Positions 8,193-17,546 of a stretch of DNA of 36,756 nucleotides are shown one piece after another. The notes beneath the pieces are model-generated. The model saw nothing but the letters and a program-made list of their open reading frames with translations. It was not told the DNA's origin and did not search any database. The DNA is taken from contig JAFLDO010000044.1 of NCBI GenBank assembly GCA_017302455.1, forward strand, positions 1 to 36,756. Direction: 5' to 3'. Numbering within the stretch: position 1 is the first letter of the stretch; each line of letters starts with the position of its first letter. Position numbers and translations under genes: made by a program. The DNA is from Accumulibacter sp. GTDB taxonomy: Bacteria > Pseudomonadota > Gammaproteobacteria > Burkholderiales > Rhodocyclaceae.

Positions 8193-8933
8193 ATGCTCAA
8201 TGGGGAGGTTGCTCTCGTCACTGGTGCCTCGCGTGGCATCGGCCAGGCGATTGCGCTGGAAATGGGCCGCCTGGGCGCCACCGTGATCGGTACGGCAACC
8301 AGCAGCGCTGGCGCGGCAAGGATCTCGGCCTTCCTCGCAGATGCCGGTAGCAAGGGTGAAGGCGCTGTTCTGGAAGTGCGTGACGCGCCGCAGGTCGAGG
8401 AACTGATCAGACGCATCGAGAAAACCTACGGTGCGGTATCGGTGCTGGTCAACAATGCAGGCATTACGCGTGACAATCTGTCGCTGCGATTGAAGGACGA
8501 CGACTGGGACCTCGTCCTGGACACCAATCTGAAAGCTGTCTTCCGCCTGTCCCGAGGGGTCATGCGGGGGATGATGAAAGCCCGGCGCGGCCGGATCATC
8601 AACGTCACCTCGGTGGTTGGTCACGCGGGTAACGCCGGCCAAGCCAACTACTGCGCGGCCAAGGCCGGGGTGGCTGGCATGAGCCGGGCCCTGGCCAGAG
8701 AACTGGCGAGTCGCAACATCACCGTCAACTGTGTGGCGCCAGGCCTGATCGACACCGACATGACGCGGGCGCTCGACGAGCGTCAGCGAGACTCACTGGC
8801 GGCCGGCATTCCGCTGGGTCGCCTCGGGTTGCCGCAGGACGTTGCTGCGGCTGTGGCGTTCCTCGCTTCGGCGGCCGCCGGCTATGTCACCGGCACGACC
8901 ATTCATGTCAACGGTGGCATGTTCATGGATTGA
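8193..8933 (+). CDS. fabG: 3-oxoacyl-ACP reductase
   Basis: FabG is the NADPH-dependent reductase of the elongation cycle. The 246-residue short-chain dehydrogenase has the cofactor motif TGASRGIG (residues 10-17), NNAG (87-90), and the active-site set Asn112, Ser140, Tyr153 and Lys157 (YCAAK). The C-terminus TIHVNGGMFMD is typical of FabG. AAGGA lies just before ATG 8193. Confidence 0.97.
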   Translation: MLNGEVALVTGASRGIGQAIALEMGRLGATVIGTATSSAGAARISAFLADAGSKGEGAVLEVRDAPQVEELIRRIEKTYGAVSVLVNNAGITRDNLSLRLKDDDWDLVLDTNLKAVFRLSRGVMRGMMKARRGRIINVTSVVGHAGNAGQANYCAAKAGVAGMSRALARELASRNITVNCVAPGLIDTDMTRALDERQRDSLAAGIPLGRLGLPQDVAAAVAFLASAAAGYVTGTTIHVNGGMFMD

Positions 8934-8977
8934 TTCACCTCGGCACGAGAAACGGTCCCTCGTTTTCGGAGGGATGA

Positions 8978-9006
8978 TTGGTAAGTTGCAGCCAGTTTGC
9001 TAGAAT
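8978..9006 (+). promoter_or_regulatory. Putative acpP promoter
   Basis: TTGGTA (8978-8983), a 17-base spacer and TAGAAT (9001-9006) lie in the fabG-acpP gap. The predicted start near 9013 gives a leader of about 40 bases. A separate promoter would explain the high ACP levels needed compared with the fab enzymes. Confidence 0.65.
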
Positions 9007-9051
9007 GGCACATTTTTGTTTTACACATGAACCTCGCGAAGGAGCACTCTG

Positions 9052-9288
9052 ATGGAAAATATTGAGCAACGTGTCAAGAAAATCGTCGCCGAACAACTCG
9101 GTGTCAATGAAGCGGACATCAAGAATGAATCGTCGTTCGTCGACGATCTCGGCGCCGACTCCCTGGATACGGTGGAACTGGTGATGGCTCTCGAAGAGGA
9201 ATTCGAGTGCGAGATCCCAGACGACGAAGCCGAGAAGATCACCACCGTGCAACAGGCTATCGACTACGTGCTCGCACACAAGAAGTGA
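9052..9288 (+). CDS. acpP: Acyl carrier protein
   Basis: A 78-residue acidic ACP that carries growing acyl chains. The 4'-phosphopantetheine is attached to Ser37 in the invariant GADSLD motif; the transferase AcpS is encoded at 21766. A strong AAGGAG lies seven bases before ATG 9052, and a likely dedicated promoter is at 8978-9006. Sequence and length are nearly invariant for the family. Confidence 0.98.
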   Translation: MENIEQRVKKIVAEQLGVNEADIKNESSFVDDLGADSLDTVELVMALEEEFECEIPDDEAEKITTVQQAIDYVLAHKK

Positions 9289-9399
9289 CTTCCTGATTCG
9301 GGGTCCCTGCGGACTGTGTCCTCGACAGGATGAGTTCGACAGGGAGTGATCGTGAAAGGGAAGCGCCGCTTCCATCTCTTCCAGTTTTCGGAGTACAAG

Positions 9400-10638
9400 T
9401 TGGCACGTCGCAGAGTCGTCATCACTGGTCTGGGTATCGTTTCTCCCGTGGGCAATTCCGTGGAAGACGCTTGGCAGAATGTACTGGCCGGCCGCTCCGG
9501 GATCGACCGGATCACCCGTTTCGACGTATCGAGCTTTCCTGTTCAGATCGCCGGTGAGGTCAGGGGGTTTGACCTCGGCCAGTATCTGTCGCCGAAGGAA
9601 GCGCGCCGTATGGATGTGTTCATTCATTACGGCATGGCGGCAGGAATTCAGGCCATACGCGATGCGGGTCTTGACGCCAGCGGCATGAATCCCGAAAGGA
9701 TCGGCGTTTCGATCGGATCCGGCATCGGCGGTCTGCCGATGATCGAATCCACCTGCGATGATTTCGCGGCTGGGGGCGTGCGCAAGGTTTCGCCTTTTTT
9801 CGTCCCCGGTTCGATCATCAACATGATCTCCGGCAACCTGTCGATCATGTACGGTTACAAGGGTCCGAACATATCGCTGGTCAGCGCTTGTTCGACCGGA
9901 ACGCACAGCATAGGTGATGCCGGACGCCTGATCGAATATGGCGACGCAGATGTCATGATCGCGGGCGGTGCTGAAGGGTGTGTTTCGAATCTCGGTCTGG
10001 GCGGCTTCTGCGCCCCGCGCGCCTTATCGACGCGCAACGACGACCCGCAGACCGCCAGCCGTCCGTGGGATCGGGATCGTGACGGCTTCGTGCTCGGCGA
10101 AGGCGCGGGCGTCGTCGTACTCGAGGAGTACGAGCATGCCAGGGCGCGGGGGGCGAGGATATACTGCGAACTGGCGGGATTCGGCATGAGTGCCGATGCC
10201 CATCACATGACCGCTCCGTGCGAGGACGGCGAGGGCGCGGCGCGTTGCATGGTCAATGCCGTGCGCAACGCGGGAGTGAACCTCGATGATGTCCAGTACG
10301 TCAATGCGCACGGGACGTCGACGCCTCTTGGCGACAAGGCCGAGACGATTGCTGTCAAGCGTGCCTTTGGCGAGCACGCCAGGAAACTGGTGATCAATTC
10401 GACCAAGTCGATGACCGGGCATCTGCTGGGTGCTGCCGGCGGCATCGAGGCCTTGTTTACAATCCTGGCGATCCATCATCAGGTGTCGCCTCCGACGATC
10501 AACATCTTCAATCAGGACGAGTCGTGTGACCTCGACTATTGCGCCAATGAGGCTCGGCAGTTGAAGATCGATGTCGGCATCTCGAATTCTTTCGGCTTCG
10601 GCGGGACCAACGCCACCGTAGCTTTCAAGCGCCTCTAG
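9400..10638 (+). CDS. fabF: 3-oxoacyl-ACP synthase II (KAS II)
   Basis: FabF elongates acyl-ACP with malonyl-ACP. The active site is Cys164 (SACSTG), His304 (NAHGTSTP), Lys336 (NSTKSMTGH) and His341. Starting at TTG 9400 gives 412 aa, the usual FabF length, with the N-terminus RRRVVITGLG in register and a GGAG motif about seven bases upstream. A GTG at 9346 would add 18 residues (KGKRRFHLFQF and more) absent from the family, so I prefer the TTG. Confidence 0.96.
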   Translation: MARRRVVITGLGIVSPVGNSVEDAWQNVLAGRSGIDRITRFDVSSFPVQIAGEVRGFDLGQYLSPKEARRMDVFIHYGMAAGIQAIRDAGLDASGMNPERIGVSIGSGIGGLPMIESTCDDFAAGGVRKVSPFFVPGSIINMISGNLSIMYGYKGPNISLVSACSTGTHSIGDAGRLIEYGDADVMIAGGAEGCVSNLGLGGFCAPRALSTRNDDPQTASRPWDRDRDGFVLGEGAGVVVLEEYEHARARGARIYCELAGFGMSADAHHMTAPCEDGEGAARCMVNAVRNAGVNLDDVQYVNAHGTSTPLGDKAETIAVKRAFGEHARKLVINSTKSMTGHLLGAAGGIEALFTILAIHHQVSPPTINIFNQDESCDLDYCANEARQLKIDVGISNSFGFGGTNATVAFKRL

Positions 10639-10659
10639 AGGCACGCGTCCGGGCGGCGC

Positions 10660-11094
10660 GTGCACTTCCCGATTCACGTCGAGCTGTGTCGCTCGCGTCG
10701 CCTCACCATTCTGTTGATCCTGGTGCACGCTCTGGCGGCGGGTTGTCTGTGGGTCTTGCCTTGGCCAGCATTGCCCAGATGCCTTCTGCTGTTGGCCGTC
10801 GCTGTCTCGGCCTGGTTGACGCGGCATCCGCCGCCGGTCGCGGGTTTGCGCCTGACGGAAAATGGGGATCTGCTTGTGCTCTCCGCCGTGGGCGATGCCT
10901 TGTCGGTGTCCATAGCAAGCGGCACTGTCGTGTTTAGCCAGTTGGTCGTCCTGCGCGTACGCAAGAATGAGCAGCGCCGGCCCATGACGCTTGTGCTCTT
11001 GCCCGACAGTATGTCGGCGGAGCAGTTTCGCGTGCTGCGTTTGTGGCTGCGCTGGCGAGCAGAGCCTAAGGGTCGCGTGGAAGGCGACGCTTGA
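10660..11094 (+). CDS. YgfX-like inner-membrane protein
   Basis: A 144-residue protein with two hydrophobic helices at about residues 15-34 and 38-53, then a soluble domain containing [12 protein letters not shown] and the C-terminal pattern [21 protein letters not shown]. This architecture and its place next to nadB and rpoE match the YgfX/CptA family (DUF1434), known in E. coli as a partner of SdhE and proposed to affect FtsZ and MreB. No sdhE is adjacent here. The start is GTG 10660. Its 3' end overlaps that of the convergent nadB by 29 bases. Confidence 0.65.
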   Translation: MHFPIHVELCRSRRLTILLILVHALAAGCLWVLPWPALPRCLLLLAVAVSAWLTRHPPPVAGLRLTENGDLLVLSAVGDALSVSIASGTVVFSQLVVLRVRKNEQRRPMTLVLLPDSMSAEQFRVLRLWLRWRAEPKGRVEGDA

Positions 11095-12649
11095 CTATCG
11101 TATTGCGCGCGTGTGCATCCGTCTCCGGAAAGTTGCGGCTGAAATGCAAGCCGCGGCTTTCGCGGCGCCGCAGGGCGCAGCGTACGATCAGGTCGGCAGT
11201 CACGACAAGGTTGCGCAATTCGATCAAATCGTGGCTGACGCGAAAGTGCGAGTAGAAGTCGTCGATTTCGCGCGCCAGCAGGCGGATGCGGTTCTGCGCG
11301 CGCTGCAGGCGTTTGGTGGTGCGGACGATGCCGACGTAGTCCCACATGAAGCGCCGCAACTCGTCCCAGTTGTGGGCGATGACAATTTCTTCATCTGGAT
11401 CGCTGACGCGGCTGGCGTCCCAAGGCGGTAGCTCGGGCAGATCGGACGCCGGTTGGGCGAGGATGTCCATGGCCGCCGCTTCGGCAAACACCAGGCATTC
11501 GAGCAGTGAGTTGCTGGCCAGGCGATTGGCGCCGTGCAGGCCCGTCCAGGAGGCTTCACCCGCGACGTAGAGGCCGGCGATGTCGGTACGCGCGCGCAGG
11601 TCGGTGACGACACCACCGCAGGTGTAGTGCGCTGCCGGCACGACGGGGATCGGCTGGCGGGTAATGTCGATCCCGAGTTCACGGCAATGCGCCAGAATGT
11701 TCGGAAAGTGCTCGGCCAGGAAGGCTGCAGGCTTGTGCGAGATGTCGAGGTAGACGCAATCCAGCCCGCGCTTCTTCATTTCGAAGTCGATGGCCCGGGC
11801 TACCACGTCGCGCGGTGCGAGTTCGCCGCGTGCGTCGTGCCAGGGCATGAAACGCCTGCCGTCAGGGAGGAGGAGGAGTCCTCCTTCGCCGCGTACGGCT
11901 TCGGAGATGAGGAAGGACTTGGCCTGCGGGTGGTAGAGGCAGGTTGGATGGAACTGGATGAACTCCATGTTGGCGACCCGGCACCCGGCGCGCCAGGCCA
12001 TGGCAATGCCGTCGCCGGTCGACGTGTCGGGGTTGGTCGTGTACAGGTAAACCTTGCCGGCACCACCCGTGGCGATCAGTGTGTGTCGCGCGCCGAGGGT
12101 CAGAACTTCTCCGCTCGCACTGTCGAGAACGTAGACGCCATGGCAGCGCTTGTCGGCCAGCCCCAGCTTGTCGCCGGTAATCAGGTCGATGGCGATATGC
12201 TGCTCGAGGACGGTGATGTTCGGTTGCTGGTGAATCTTGCTGGTCAAGGTGTTCTGAACCGCCTGGCCGGTGGCGTCGGCAACGTGGATGACGCGGCGGG
12301 CGCTGTGTCCGCCTTCGCGGGTCAGATGGTAACCTGCGTCGTCGCGCGTGAAGGGAACCCCTTGTTGAATCAACCAATCGACGGCGCGCCGACCGTTTTC
12401 GATGACGAAGCGGGTCGCGCGTGGGTCATTGAGAAAAGCGCCGGCGGTAATCGTGTCGCGGATGTGGGCCTCGATCGAGTCGCGATTGTCGAGAACCGCA
12501 GCGATGCCGCCCTGGGCCCAGCTGGAGGCGCTGTCCTCCAGTGTGCGCTTGCTGATCAGTGCCACCTTGTGGGTTGGCGCCAGGCGGAGTGCTGCGGCCT
12601 GGCCAGCCAAGCCACTGCCGATGATGAGAACGTCGAAGCGAAGCGCCAC
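11066..12649 (-). CDS. nadB: L-aspartate oxidase
   Basis: NadB oxidises L-aspartate to iminoaspartate, the first step of de novo NAD synthesis, using FAD. The N-terminal dinucleotide-binding motif is [14 protein letters not shown]. Further family motifs are [36 protein letters not shown] and [18 protein letters not shown] 12649 is chosen because an AGGA lies a normal distance upstream and the protein then starts [11 protein letters not shown] (527 aa). TTG 12667 would add six residues. It is divergent from rpoE. Confidence 0.95.
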   Translation of the reverse strand: MALRFDVLIIGSGLAGQAAALRLAPTHKVALISKRTLEDSASSWAQGGIAAVLDNRDSIEAHIRDTITAGAFLNDPRATRFVIENGRRAVDWLIQQGVPFTRDDAGYHLTREGGHSARRVIHVADATGQAVQNTLTSKIHQQPNITVLEQHIAIDLITGDKLGLADKRCHGVYVLDSASGEVLTLGARHTLIATGGAGKVYLYTTNPDTSTGDGIAMAWRAGCRVANMEFIQFHPTCLYHPQAKSFLISEAVRGEGGLLLLPDGRRFMPWHDARGELAPRDVVARAIDFEMKKRGLDCVYLDISHKPAAFLAEHFPNILAHCRELGIDITRQPIPVVPAAHYTCGGVVTDLRARTDIAGLYVAGEASWTGLHGANRLASNSLLECLVFAEAAAMDILAQPASDLPELPPWDASRVSDPDEEIVIAHNWDELRRFMWDYVGIVRTTKRLQRAQNRIRLLAREIDDFYSHFRVSHDLIELRNLVVTADLIVRCALRRRESRGLHFSRNFPETDAHARNTIVKRRLPRDP

Positions 12650-12848
12650 CGCGGAGATCCTGCCCAAAAGGGCTGCAACTATAGCACGCGCATGGCAGTG
12701 CGATAAGCCTGCGCCGGGGTGACCAGCGTCTCTCTGGCGAGGTGGTCGGCTGGACGACGCTTACGCACTGTTACGCTGGGAATTTGATGCTTGCGTTATA
12801 CTTCGCCGCTCCCGACGATACCGTCTGCGACAGGACAAGCACAGAGTT

Positions 12849-13448
12849 ATGAGCGAACGCGAGATTGACCAGGTACTGGTTGAGCGCGCACAGGCCGGCG
12901 ACAAGCATGCCTTCGAGATACTGGTCGGCAAGTACCAGCGCAAGCTGGGCAGGCTGTTGTCGCGCTTCATCCGCGATCAGGCAGAGATCGAGGATGTCGC
13001 GCAGGAGGCGTTCATCAAGGCCTATCGGGCGCTACCGTCGTTTCGTGGGGACAGTGCGTTTTATACCTGGCTGTACCGTATCGGCATCAACACGGCCAAG
13101 AACTACTTGGTCGCACAGGGGCGCCGGGCACCGACGTCGACCGAATTCGACGCGGATGAAGCCGAGGGCTTCGAGGACGCCGGTCAGTTGCGTGATATCA
13201 ACACCCCAGAGAGCATTCTTCAATCCAGACAGATCGGCGACACGATCAATGCGGCGATGGCTGATCTGCCTGAGGAACTGCGTAGTGCGATCCTGTTGCG
13301 CGAGATCGAGGGCCTCAGCTATGAGGAGATCGCCGAAGCAATGAGTTGTCCGATCGGTACCGTGCGTTCGCGGATTTTTCGTGCACGCGAGGCCGTGGCC
13401 GCCAAGTTGCGGCCGCTGCTCGACGTCTCGGCTGACCGCCGCTGGTAG
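12849..13448 (+). CDS. rpoE: ECF sigma factor RpoE (sigma-E / AlgU type)
   Basis: A 199-residue ECF sigma factor of the RpoE group, which directs the envelope-stress response. Region 2 contains RFIRDQAEIEDVAQEAFIKAYRAL and the -10 recognition segment FYTWLYRIGINTAKN (the first is quoted as two joined halves: RFIRDQAEIED, VAQEAFIKAYRAL). Region 4 contains LPEELRSAILLREIEGLSY and the helix-turn-helix PIGTVRSRIFRAREA. It is divergent from nadB across a 199-base gap. Unusually, the anti-sigma genes rseA and rseB do not follow; rseC does, six bases later. Confidence 0.95.
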   Translation: MSEREIDQVLVERAQAGDKHAFEILVGKYQRKLGRLLSRFIRDQAEIEDVAQEAFIKAYRALPSFRGDSAFYTWLYRIGINTAKNYLVAQGRRAPTSTEFDADEAEGFEDAGQLRDINTPESILQSRQIGDTINAAMADLPEELRSAILLREIEGLSYEEIAEAMSCPIGTVRSRIFRAREAVAAKLRPLLDVSADRRW

Positions 13449-13466
13449 CGATGAGTGATCCGCGGC

Positions 13467-13883
13467 ATGAATGACGCGTGGGGTACCGTCACCGCCGTGG
13501 ATGACGGGCAGGCAACGATACGCATGGACGATGGCGGCTGCGGCCGCTGTCGGGAATCGGGTGGCTGTGGCGGCAACAACCTGGGCCATCTGTTGTGCGC
13601 CACGCCGCGGACTCTTCGGGTGGCTAACCCTGAACGCTGTGTCGTCGGTCAGCGCGTGCGCGTCGGCGTGGTGGACGGGTCGCTCGGCAGCAGTGCGCTC
13701 CACGCCTACGCTGTGCCGCTACTGGGACTCTTCGTCGGGGCTCTCGGCGGATCGGCGGTGGCTGGTGAGATTGGCGCGATCGGCGGGTCGCTCGGCGGTC
13801 TGCTCGGCGGCTGGTGGGGCTTGCGGCGAGCGCACTTGCGCTCGCGCGACGACCCGCGTTTTCGGCCATCGATCAGGCCTTGA
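13467..13883 (+). CDS. rseC: RseC/MucC-family protein (SoxR-reducing system)
   Basis: A 138-residue RseC-type protein. A soluble N-terminal part holds the cysteine cluster C-x2-C-x5-C (Cys25, Cys28, Cys34 in GCGRCRESGGCGG). Two membrane helices follow at about residues 75-118 (VPLLGLFVGALGG and the glycine-rich GGSLGGLLGGWWG). RseC homologues act with the Rsx complex to keep SoxR reduced and modulate sigma-E. ATG 13467 is preferred; GTG 13455 would add four residues. It sits between rpoE and degP, as in other sigma-E operons. Confidence 0.88.
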   Translation: MNDAWGTVTAVDDGQATIRMDDGGCGRCRESGGCGGNNLGHLLCATPRTLRVANPERCVVGQRVRVGVVDGSLGSSALHAYAVPLLGLFVGALGGSAVAGEIGAIGGSLGGLLGGWWGLRRAHLRSRDDPRFRPSIRP

Positions 13884-13960
13884 CTTTCCGCCGGGCGCCC
13901 ACAGATCTGCGCCTTGGGTCTGGTCATGATTGCAGAGACACTCAGGAGGCTTTCGGTGCC

Positions 13961-15400
13961 ATGAAACAACTGCTTGCGGTCGTCTTCTTCACCTGTTTCT
14001 CGCTGCTGGCGAACGCCCAGACTCGAGGACTGCCGGACTTTACCGAACTGGTCGAGAAACAGGGGCCGGCGGTGGTAAACATCAGCACGACACAGTCCGC
14101 GCGTGGCAACGGACGGGGCGCGCAGTCCCTGCCGTTCGACGAGAACGACCCGATGTACGAGTTCTTCCGTCGTTTTGTTCCCCGCCAACCGGGGGTGCCC
14201 GGATTCGGCCAGCCGCGCGAATTCGAGAGCCGCTCGCTCGGTTCCGGTTTCATCGTCAGTCCCGACGGTTACATCCTGACCAATGCCCATGTAGTCGAGT
14301 CTGCCGATGAGATTCTGATTCGCCTGACCGACAAGCGGGAGTTCAAGGCGCGCGTCATTGGCGCCGACAAGCGGACGGATGTAGCCCTGATCAAGATCGA
14401 GGCGACGGCGCTGCCGACCGTTCGCCTGGGCGACCCGAGCGTTCTCAAGGTGGGCGAGTGGGTGATCGCCATCGGTTCCCCGTTCGGCTTCGACAACAGT
14501 GTCACGGCGGGGATTGTCAGCGCTAAGGGACGTTCGCTGCCGCAGGAGAACTACGTGCCCTTCATCCAGACCGATGTCGCGGTCAACCCCGGCAATTCAG
14601 GCGGGCCGCTGTTCAATATGAAAGGCGAGGTGGTCGGTATCAACTCACAGATCTACAGTCGTTCGGGTGGCTTCATGGGCATTTCCTTCGCCATTCCGAT
14701 CGATGTGGCGATGGACGTGCAAACCCAGCTGCGTGCGACCGGCAAGGTGAGTCGCGGTCGGATCGGTGTCGTCATCCAGGATCTGACCAAGGATCTGGCC
14801 GAGTCTTTTGGTCTGAGCAAGGCGCAGGGGGCGGTGGTGAATGCCGTCGAGAAGGGCGGGCCGGCCGAGAAGGCGGGCATCGAGCCGGGTGATGTGATCC
14901 TGAAGTTCGACGGCAAGGCGATCACCGGTTCCGGCGACTTGCCACGTATGGTCGGAGCCACCCGACCGGGAGCCCGGGTGACGGTCCAGGTGTGGCGAAA
15001 AGGGACAACCAAGGATCTGGCGCTGGTCGTCGCCGAAATCCCGGACGAGAAGCTTGCCGCCGGTAGCAGTCGCGCTGCGAAGCCGGTCGAAAAGGTGGCC
15101 AATCGGCTTGGCCTGGTGGTGTCCGAACTCACTGCAGAGCAGAAACGCGAGCTCAAGGTCAATGGCGGCCTGGTCATTCAGGAAGTGCGCAGCAATTCGG
15201 CACGCGCTGATCTGCGGCCGGGCGACGTGATCCTGGCGCTCTTTGCGCGTGGCGAGAGCACGGAGATACGTAGCGTTCAGCAGTTCAACAGCCTCCTGGC
15301 GCAGTTCGACAAGGCCGCCAACGTGACGCTGCTCGTTCGCCGTGGCGACGTACAGACCTTCGTCACCGTGAAAGGCCTGCCCGACCGGCGCGCCGAGTGA
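13961..15400 (+). CDS. degP: Periplasmic serine protease DegP/MucD
   Basis: HtrA-family protease/chaperone of the periplasm, 479 aa. A signal peptide (FFTCFSLLANA) is probably cleaved after Ala19. The trypsin-like domain contains the triad His110 (TNAHVV), Asp140 (KRTDVAL) and Ser213 (GNSGGP). Two PDZ domains follow (about 280-370, GVVIQDL to EI; and about 390-475). The start is ATG 13961 with AGGAGG upstream; an in-frame extension within rseC is not coding-like. Linkage to rpoE matches mucD. The stop overlaps the GTG of the next gene. Confidence 0.95.
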   Translation: MKQLLAVVFFTCFSLLANAQTRGLPDFTELVEKQGPAVVNISTTQSARGNGRGAQSLPFDENDPMYEFFRRFVPRQPGVPGFGQPREFESRSLGSGFIVSPDGYILTNAHVVESADEILIRLTDKREFKARVIGADKRTDVALIKIEATALPTVRLGDPSVLKVGEWVIAIGSPFGFDNSVTAGIVSAKGRSLPQENYVPFIQTDVAVNPGNSGGPLFNMKGEVVGINSQIYSRSGGFMGISFAIPIDVAMDVQTQLRATGKVSRGRIGVVIQDLTKDLAESFGLSKAQGAVVNAVEKGGPAEKAGIEPGDVILKFDGKAITGSGDLPRMVGATRPGARVTVQVWRKGTTKDLALVVAEIPDEKLAAGSSRAAKPVEKVANRLGLVVSELTAEQKRELKVNGGLVIQEVRSNSARADLRPGDVILALFARGESTEIRSVQQFNSLLAQFDKAANVTLLVRRGDVQTFVTVKGLPDRRAE

Positions 15401-15648
15401 GTCAGTCACCGATATTGACGCTCGTTTCGCGCAGCTACTGTCATCTCTGCCAGGAGATGGAGGTGGCGCTGCGGCCGTTGCTGGCTGAGTTCGACATCGA
15501 CCTCGAGGTGCTCGATGTGGACGCCGATCCGACGCTTGAGGCCTTGTACGATGAACTCGTACCCGTGCTGCTGCATGATGGCGAGGAACTCTGCCATTAC
15601 TTCCTCGACGACCGCAAAGTCCGTGATTATTTGGGCGAAATCCGCTAG
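15397..15648 (+). CDS. Glutaredoxin-family protein (DUF836)
   Basis: A small thioredoxin-fold protein of 83 aa. The redox motif is C-x2-C ([10 protein letters not shown], Cys15 and Cys18), followed by the beta-strand VLDVDADP and the cis-proline region [10 protein letters not shown]. The family is PF05768-like glutaredoxins; substrates are unknown. GTG 15397 overlaps the degP stop (GTGA), so expression is coupled to degP. A strong terminator follows the gene. Confidence 0.88.
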   Translation: MSQSPILTLVSRSYCHLCQEMEVALRPLLAEFDIDLEVLDVDADPTLEALYDELVPVLLHDGEELCHYFLDDRKVRDYLGEIR

Positions 15649-15651
15649 AAT
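15623..15651 (+). promoter_or_regulatory. Possible promoter in the 3' end of the glutaredoxin gene
   Basis: TAGAAT (15646-15651) overlaps the stop codon of the glutaredoxin gene. A weak -35 candidate GTGATT (15623-15628) lies 17 bases upstream. If real, the transcript would begin near 15658 and pass through the terminator hairpin before reaching lepA. Confidence 0.3.
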
Positions 15652-15674
15652 CCGCGCCTTCAGGCAGTTCGACC

Positions 15675-15704
15675 AAGGGTGCCCGCCGCCGGCACCCTTT
15701 TTTT
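15675..15704 (+). terminator. Strong intrinsic terminator before lepA
   Basis: A perfect 9-bp stem, AAGGGTGCC (15675-15683) with GGCACCCTT (15691-15699), loop CGCCGCC, runs into seven T (15698-15704). It probably ends the rpoE-rseC-degP-glutaredoxin transcript. Only 33 bases separate it from the lepA start. Confidence 0.85.
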
Positions 15705-15737
15705 CAGCGGCTGCGCGGTCGCAACAGAGCCCACACG

Positions 15738-17534
15738 ATGCCCATGCAACACATCCGCAATTTTTCCATCATCGCGCATATCGATCACGGCAAGTCGACA
15801 CTTGCCGACCGCATCATCCATCTTTGCGGCGGCCTTTCCGATCGCGAGATGGAGGCGCAGGTGCTGGACTCGATGGATATCGAGCGCGAGCGCGGCATCA
15901 CCATCAAGGCGCAGACCGCGGCACTGCAATACCGGGCGCGTAGCGGCGAGACCTACAACCTGAACCTGATCGACACGCCGGGACACGTCGATTTCTCTTA
16001 CGAGGTGTCGCGTTCGCTGTCCGCCTGCGAGGGGGCCTTGCTGGTGGTCGATGCGTCGCAGGGCGTTGAAGCCCAGACCGTAGCCAATTGCTATACGGCC
16101 ATCGAACTGGGCGTCGACGTTCTACCCGTCCTGAACAAGATCGATCTTCCCTCGGCAATGCCGGACAACGCGCGCCAGGAGATCGAAGACGTGATCGGCA
16201 TCGATGCGTCCGAGGCAGTTCTGGCGTCGGCGAAGACCGGCGTCGGGGTCGAAGACATCCTCGAAGCGATCATCGAGCGGATCCCCCCGCCCAAGGGCAA
16301 TCAGGATGCGCCGCTCAAGGCGCTGCTGGTGGATGCCTGGTTCGACAACTACGTGGGTGTGGTCATGCTGGTGCGGGTCTTTGACGGCACGCTGCGCCCC
16401 AAGGACAGGATTCGCCTGATGGCCTCGGGGTCTACCCACCTCTGCGAACAGGTCGGCGTGTTCACCCCCAAGGCGGTGCCGCGTGACGCCCTGCGCGCTG
16501 GCGAGGTCGGTTACGTGATCTCGGGAATCAAGGAACTGCAGGCGGCCAAGGTCGGCGATACGCTGACCTTGCTGGACCGGCCGGCCAGCGAGGCCTTGCC
16601 GGGGTTCAAGGAAATCAAGTCGCAGGTCTTCGCCGGACTCTATCCGGTCGAGTCGAACCAGTACGATTCCCTGCGCGAGTCGCTCGAGAAACTCAAGCTG
16701 AACGATGCGTCGCTGCGCTACGAGCCCGAGGTTTCGCAGGCGCTCGGTTTCGGCTTTCGCTGCGGGTTTCTCGGCCTGTTGCATATGGAGATCGTCCAGG
16801 AGCGTCTCGAGCGCGAGTTCGACCAGGACCTGATCACCACGGCGCCGACCGTCGTCTACGAAGTAGTGCTGCGTGACGGCAGCCTGATCAACGTCGAAAA
16901 CCCGGCCAAGCTCCCCGAACTGTCGAAGATCGAGGAGATTCGCGAGCCGATCATCACCATCACGGTGTTCGTGCCACAGGACTACCTCGGCAACGTGATC
17001 ACGCTGTGCAATCAGAAGCGCGGCAATCAGGTAGACATGACCTATCATGGTCGCCAGGTGCAACTGGTCTACGAAATGCCGATGGCCGAAGTGGTGATGG
17101 ACTTTTTCGACCGTCTGAAGTCCGTCTCGCGCGGCTACGCGTCGCTCGATTACGACTTCAAGGAGTATCGCGCGGCCGATGTCGTGAAGCTCGACATTCT
17201 GATCAACGGCGAGAGGGTTGATGCCCTGTCGGTCATTCTGCATCGCGCGAACTCGATCTATCGTGGCCGCGAACTGGCCGCCAAGATGCGCGAGCTGATT
17301 CCGCGTCAGATGTACGATGTTGCCATTCAGGCTGCCATCGGTGCCAACATCATCGCCCGCGAGAACGTCAAGGCGATGCGCAAGGACGTGCTGGCCAAGT
17401 GCTACGGCGGCGACATCACGCGCAAGAAGAAACTGCTCGAGAAACAGAAGGCAGGCAAGAAACGCATGAAGCAGGTCGGTTCGGTGGAGATTCCACAAGA
17501 GGCGTTCCTTGCCGTGCTGCGGGTCGGCAAGTAG
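15738..17534 (+). CDS. lepA: Elongation factor 4 (LepA)
   Basis: LepA/EF4 is a ribosome-bound GTPase with a role in 30S biogenesis and translation under stress. At 598 aa it has full family length. GTPase motifs are AHIDHGKST (G1), the switch [23 protein letters not shown] (G3) and NKIDLPSA (G4). The C-terminus carries the LepA-specific basic end [15 protein letters not shown]. The protein may start at ATG 15738 or the in-frame ATG 15744. It heads the lepA-lepB-rnc-era run typical of Proteobacteria. Confidence 0.97.
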   Translation: MPMQHIRNFSIIAHIDHGKSTLADRIIHLCGGLSDREMEAQVLDSMDIERERGITIKAQTAALQYRARSGETYNLNLIDTPGHVDFSYEVSRSLSACEGALLVVDASQGVEAQTVANCYTAIELGVDVLPVLNKIDLPSAMPDNARQEIEDVIGIDASEAVLASAKTGVGVEDILEAIIERIPPPKGNQDAPLKALLVDAWFDNYVGVVMLVRVFDGTLRPKDRIRLMASGSTHLCEQVGVFTPKAVPRDALRAGEVGYVISGIKELQAAKVGDTLTLLDRPASEALPGFKEIKSQVFAGLYPVESNQYDSLRESLEKLKLNDASLRYEPEVSQALGFGFRCGFLGLLHMEIVQERLEREFDQDLITTAPTVVYEVVLRDGSLINVENPAKLPELSKIEEIREPIITITVFVPQDYLGNVITLCNQKRGNQVDMTYHGRQVQLVYEMPMAEVVMDFFDRLKSVSRGYASLDYDFKEYRAADVVKLDILINGERVDALSVILHRANSIYRGRELAAKMRELIPRQMYDVAIQAAIGANIIARENVKAMRKDVLAKCYGGDITRKKKLLEKQKAGKKRMKQVGSVEIPQEAFLAVLRVGK

Positions 17535-17546
17535 AGGAGTGAACGA

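Noticed and set aside
8953-8977. Stem TCCCTC/GAGGGA after fabG as a terminator
   Set aside because: The stem is only six pairs and no T-tract follows; it overlaps the region leading into the acpP promoter.
12771-12802. Possible rpoE promoter TTACGC ... TATACT
   Set aside because: The spacer is 20 bases and the -35 is weak; no sigma-E-type GGAACTT/TCTGA pair was found either.
13880-13908. TTGACT upstream of degP as a promoter
   Set aside because: No acceptable -10 hexamer occurs 16-18 bases downstream, and degP is best explained by read-through from rpoE-rseC.
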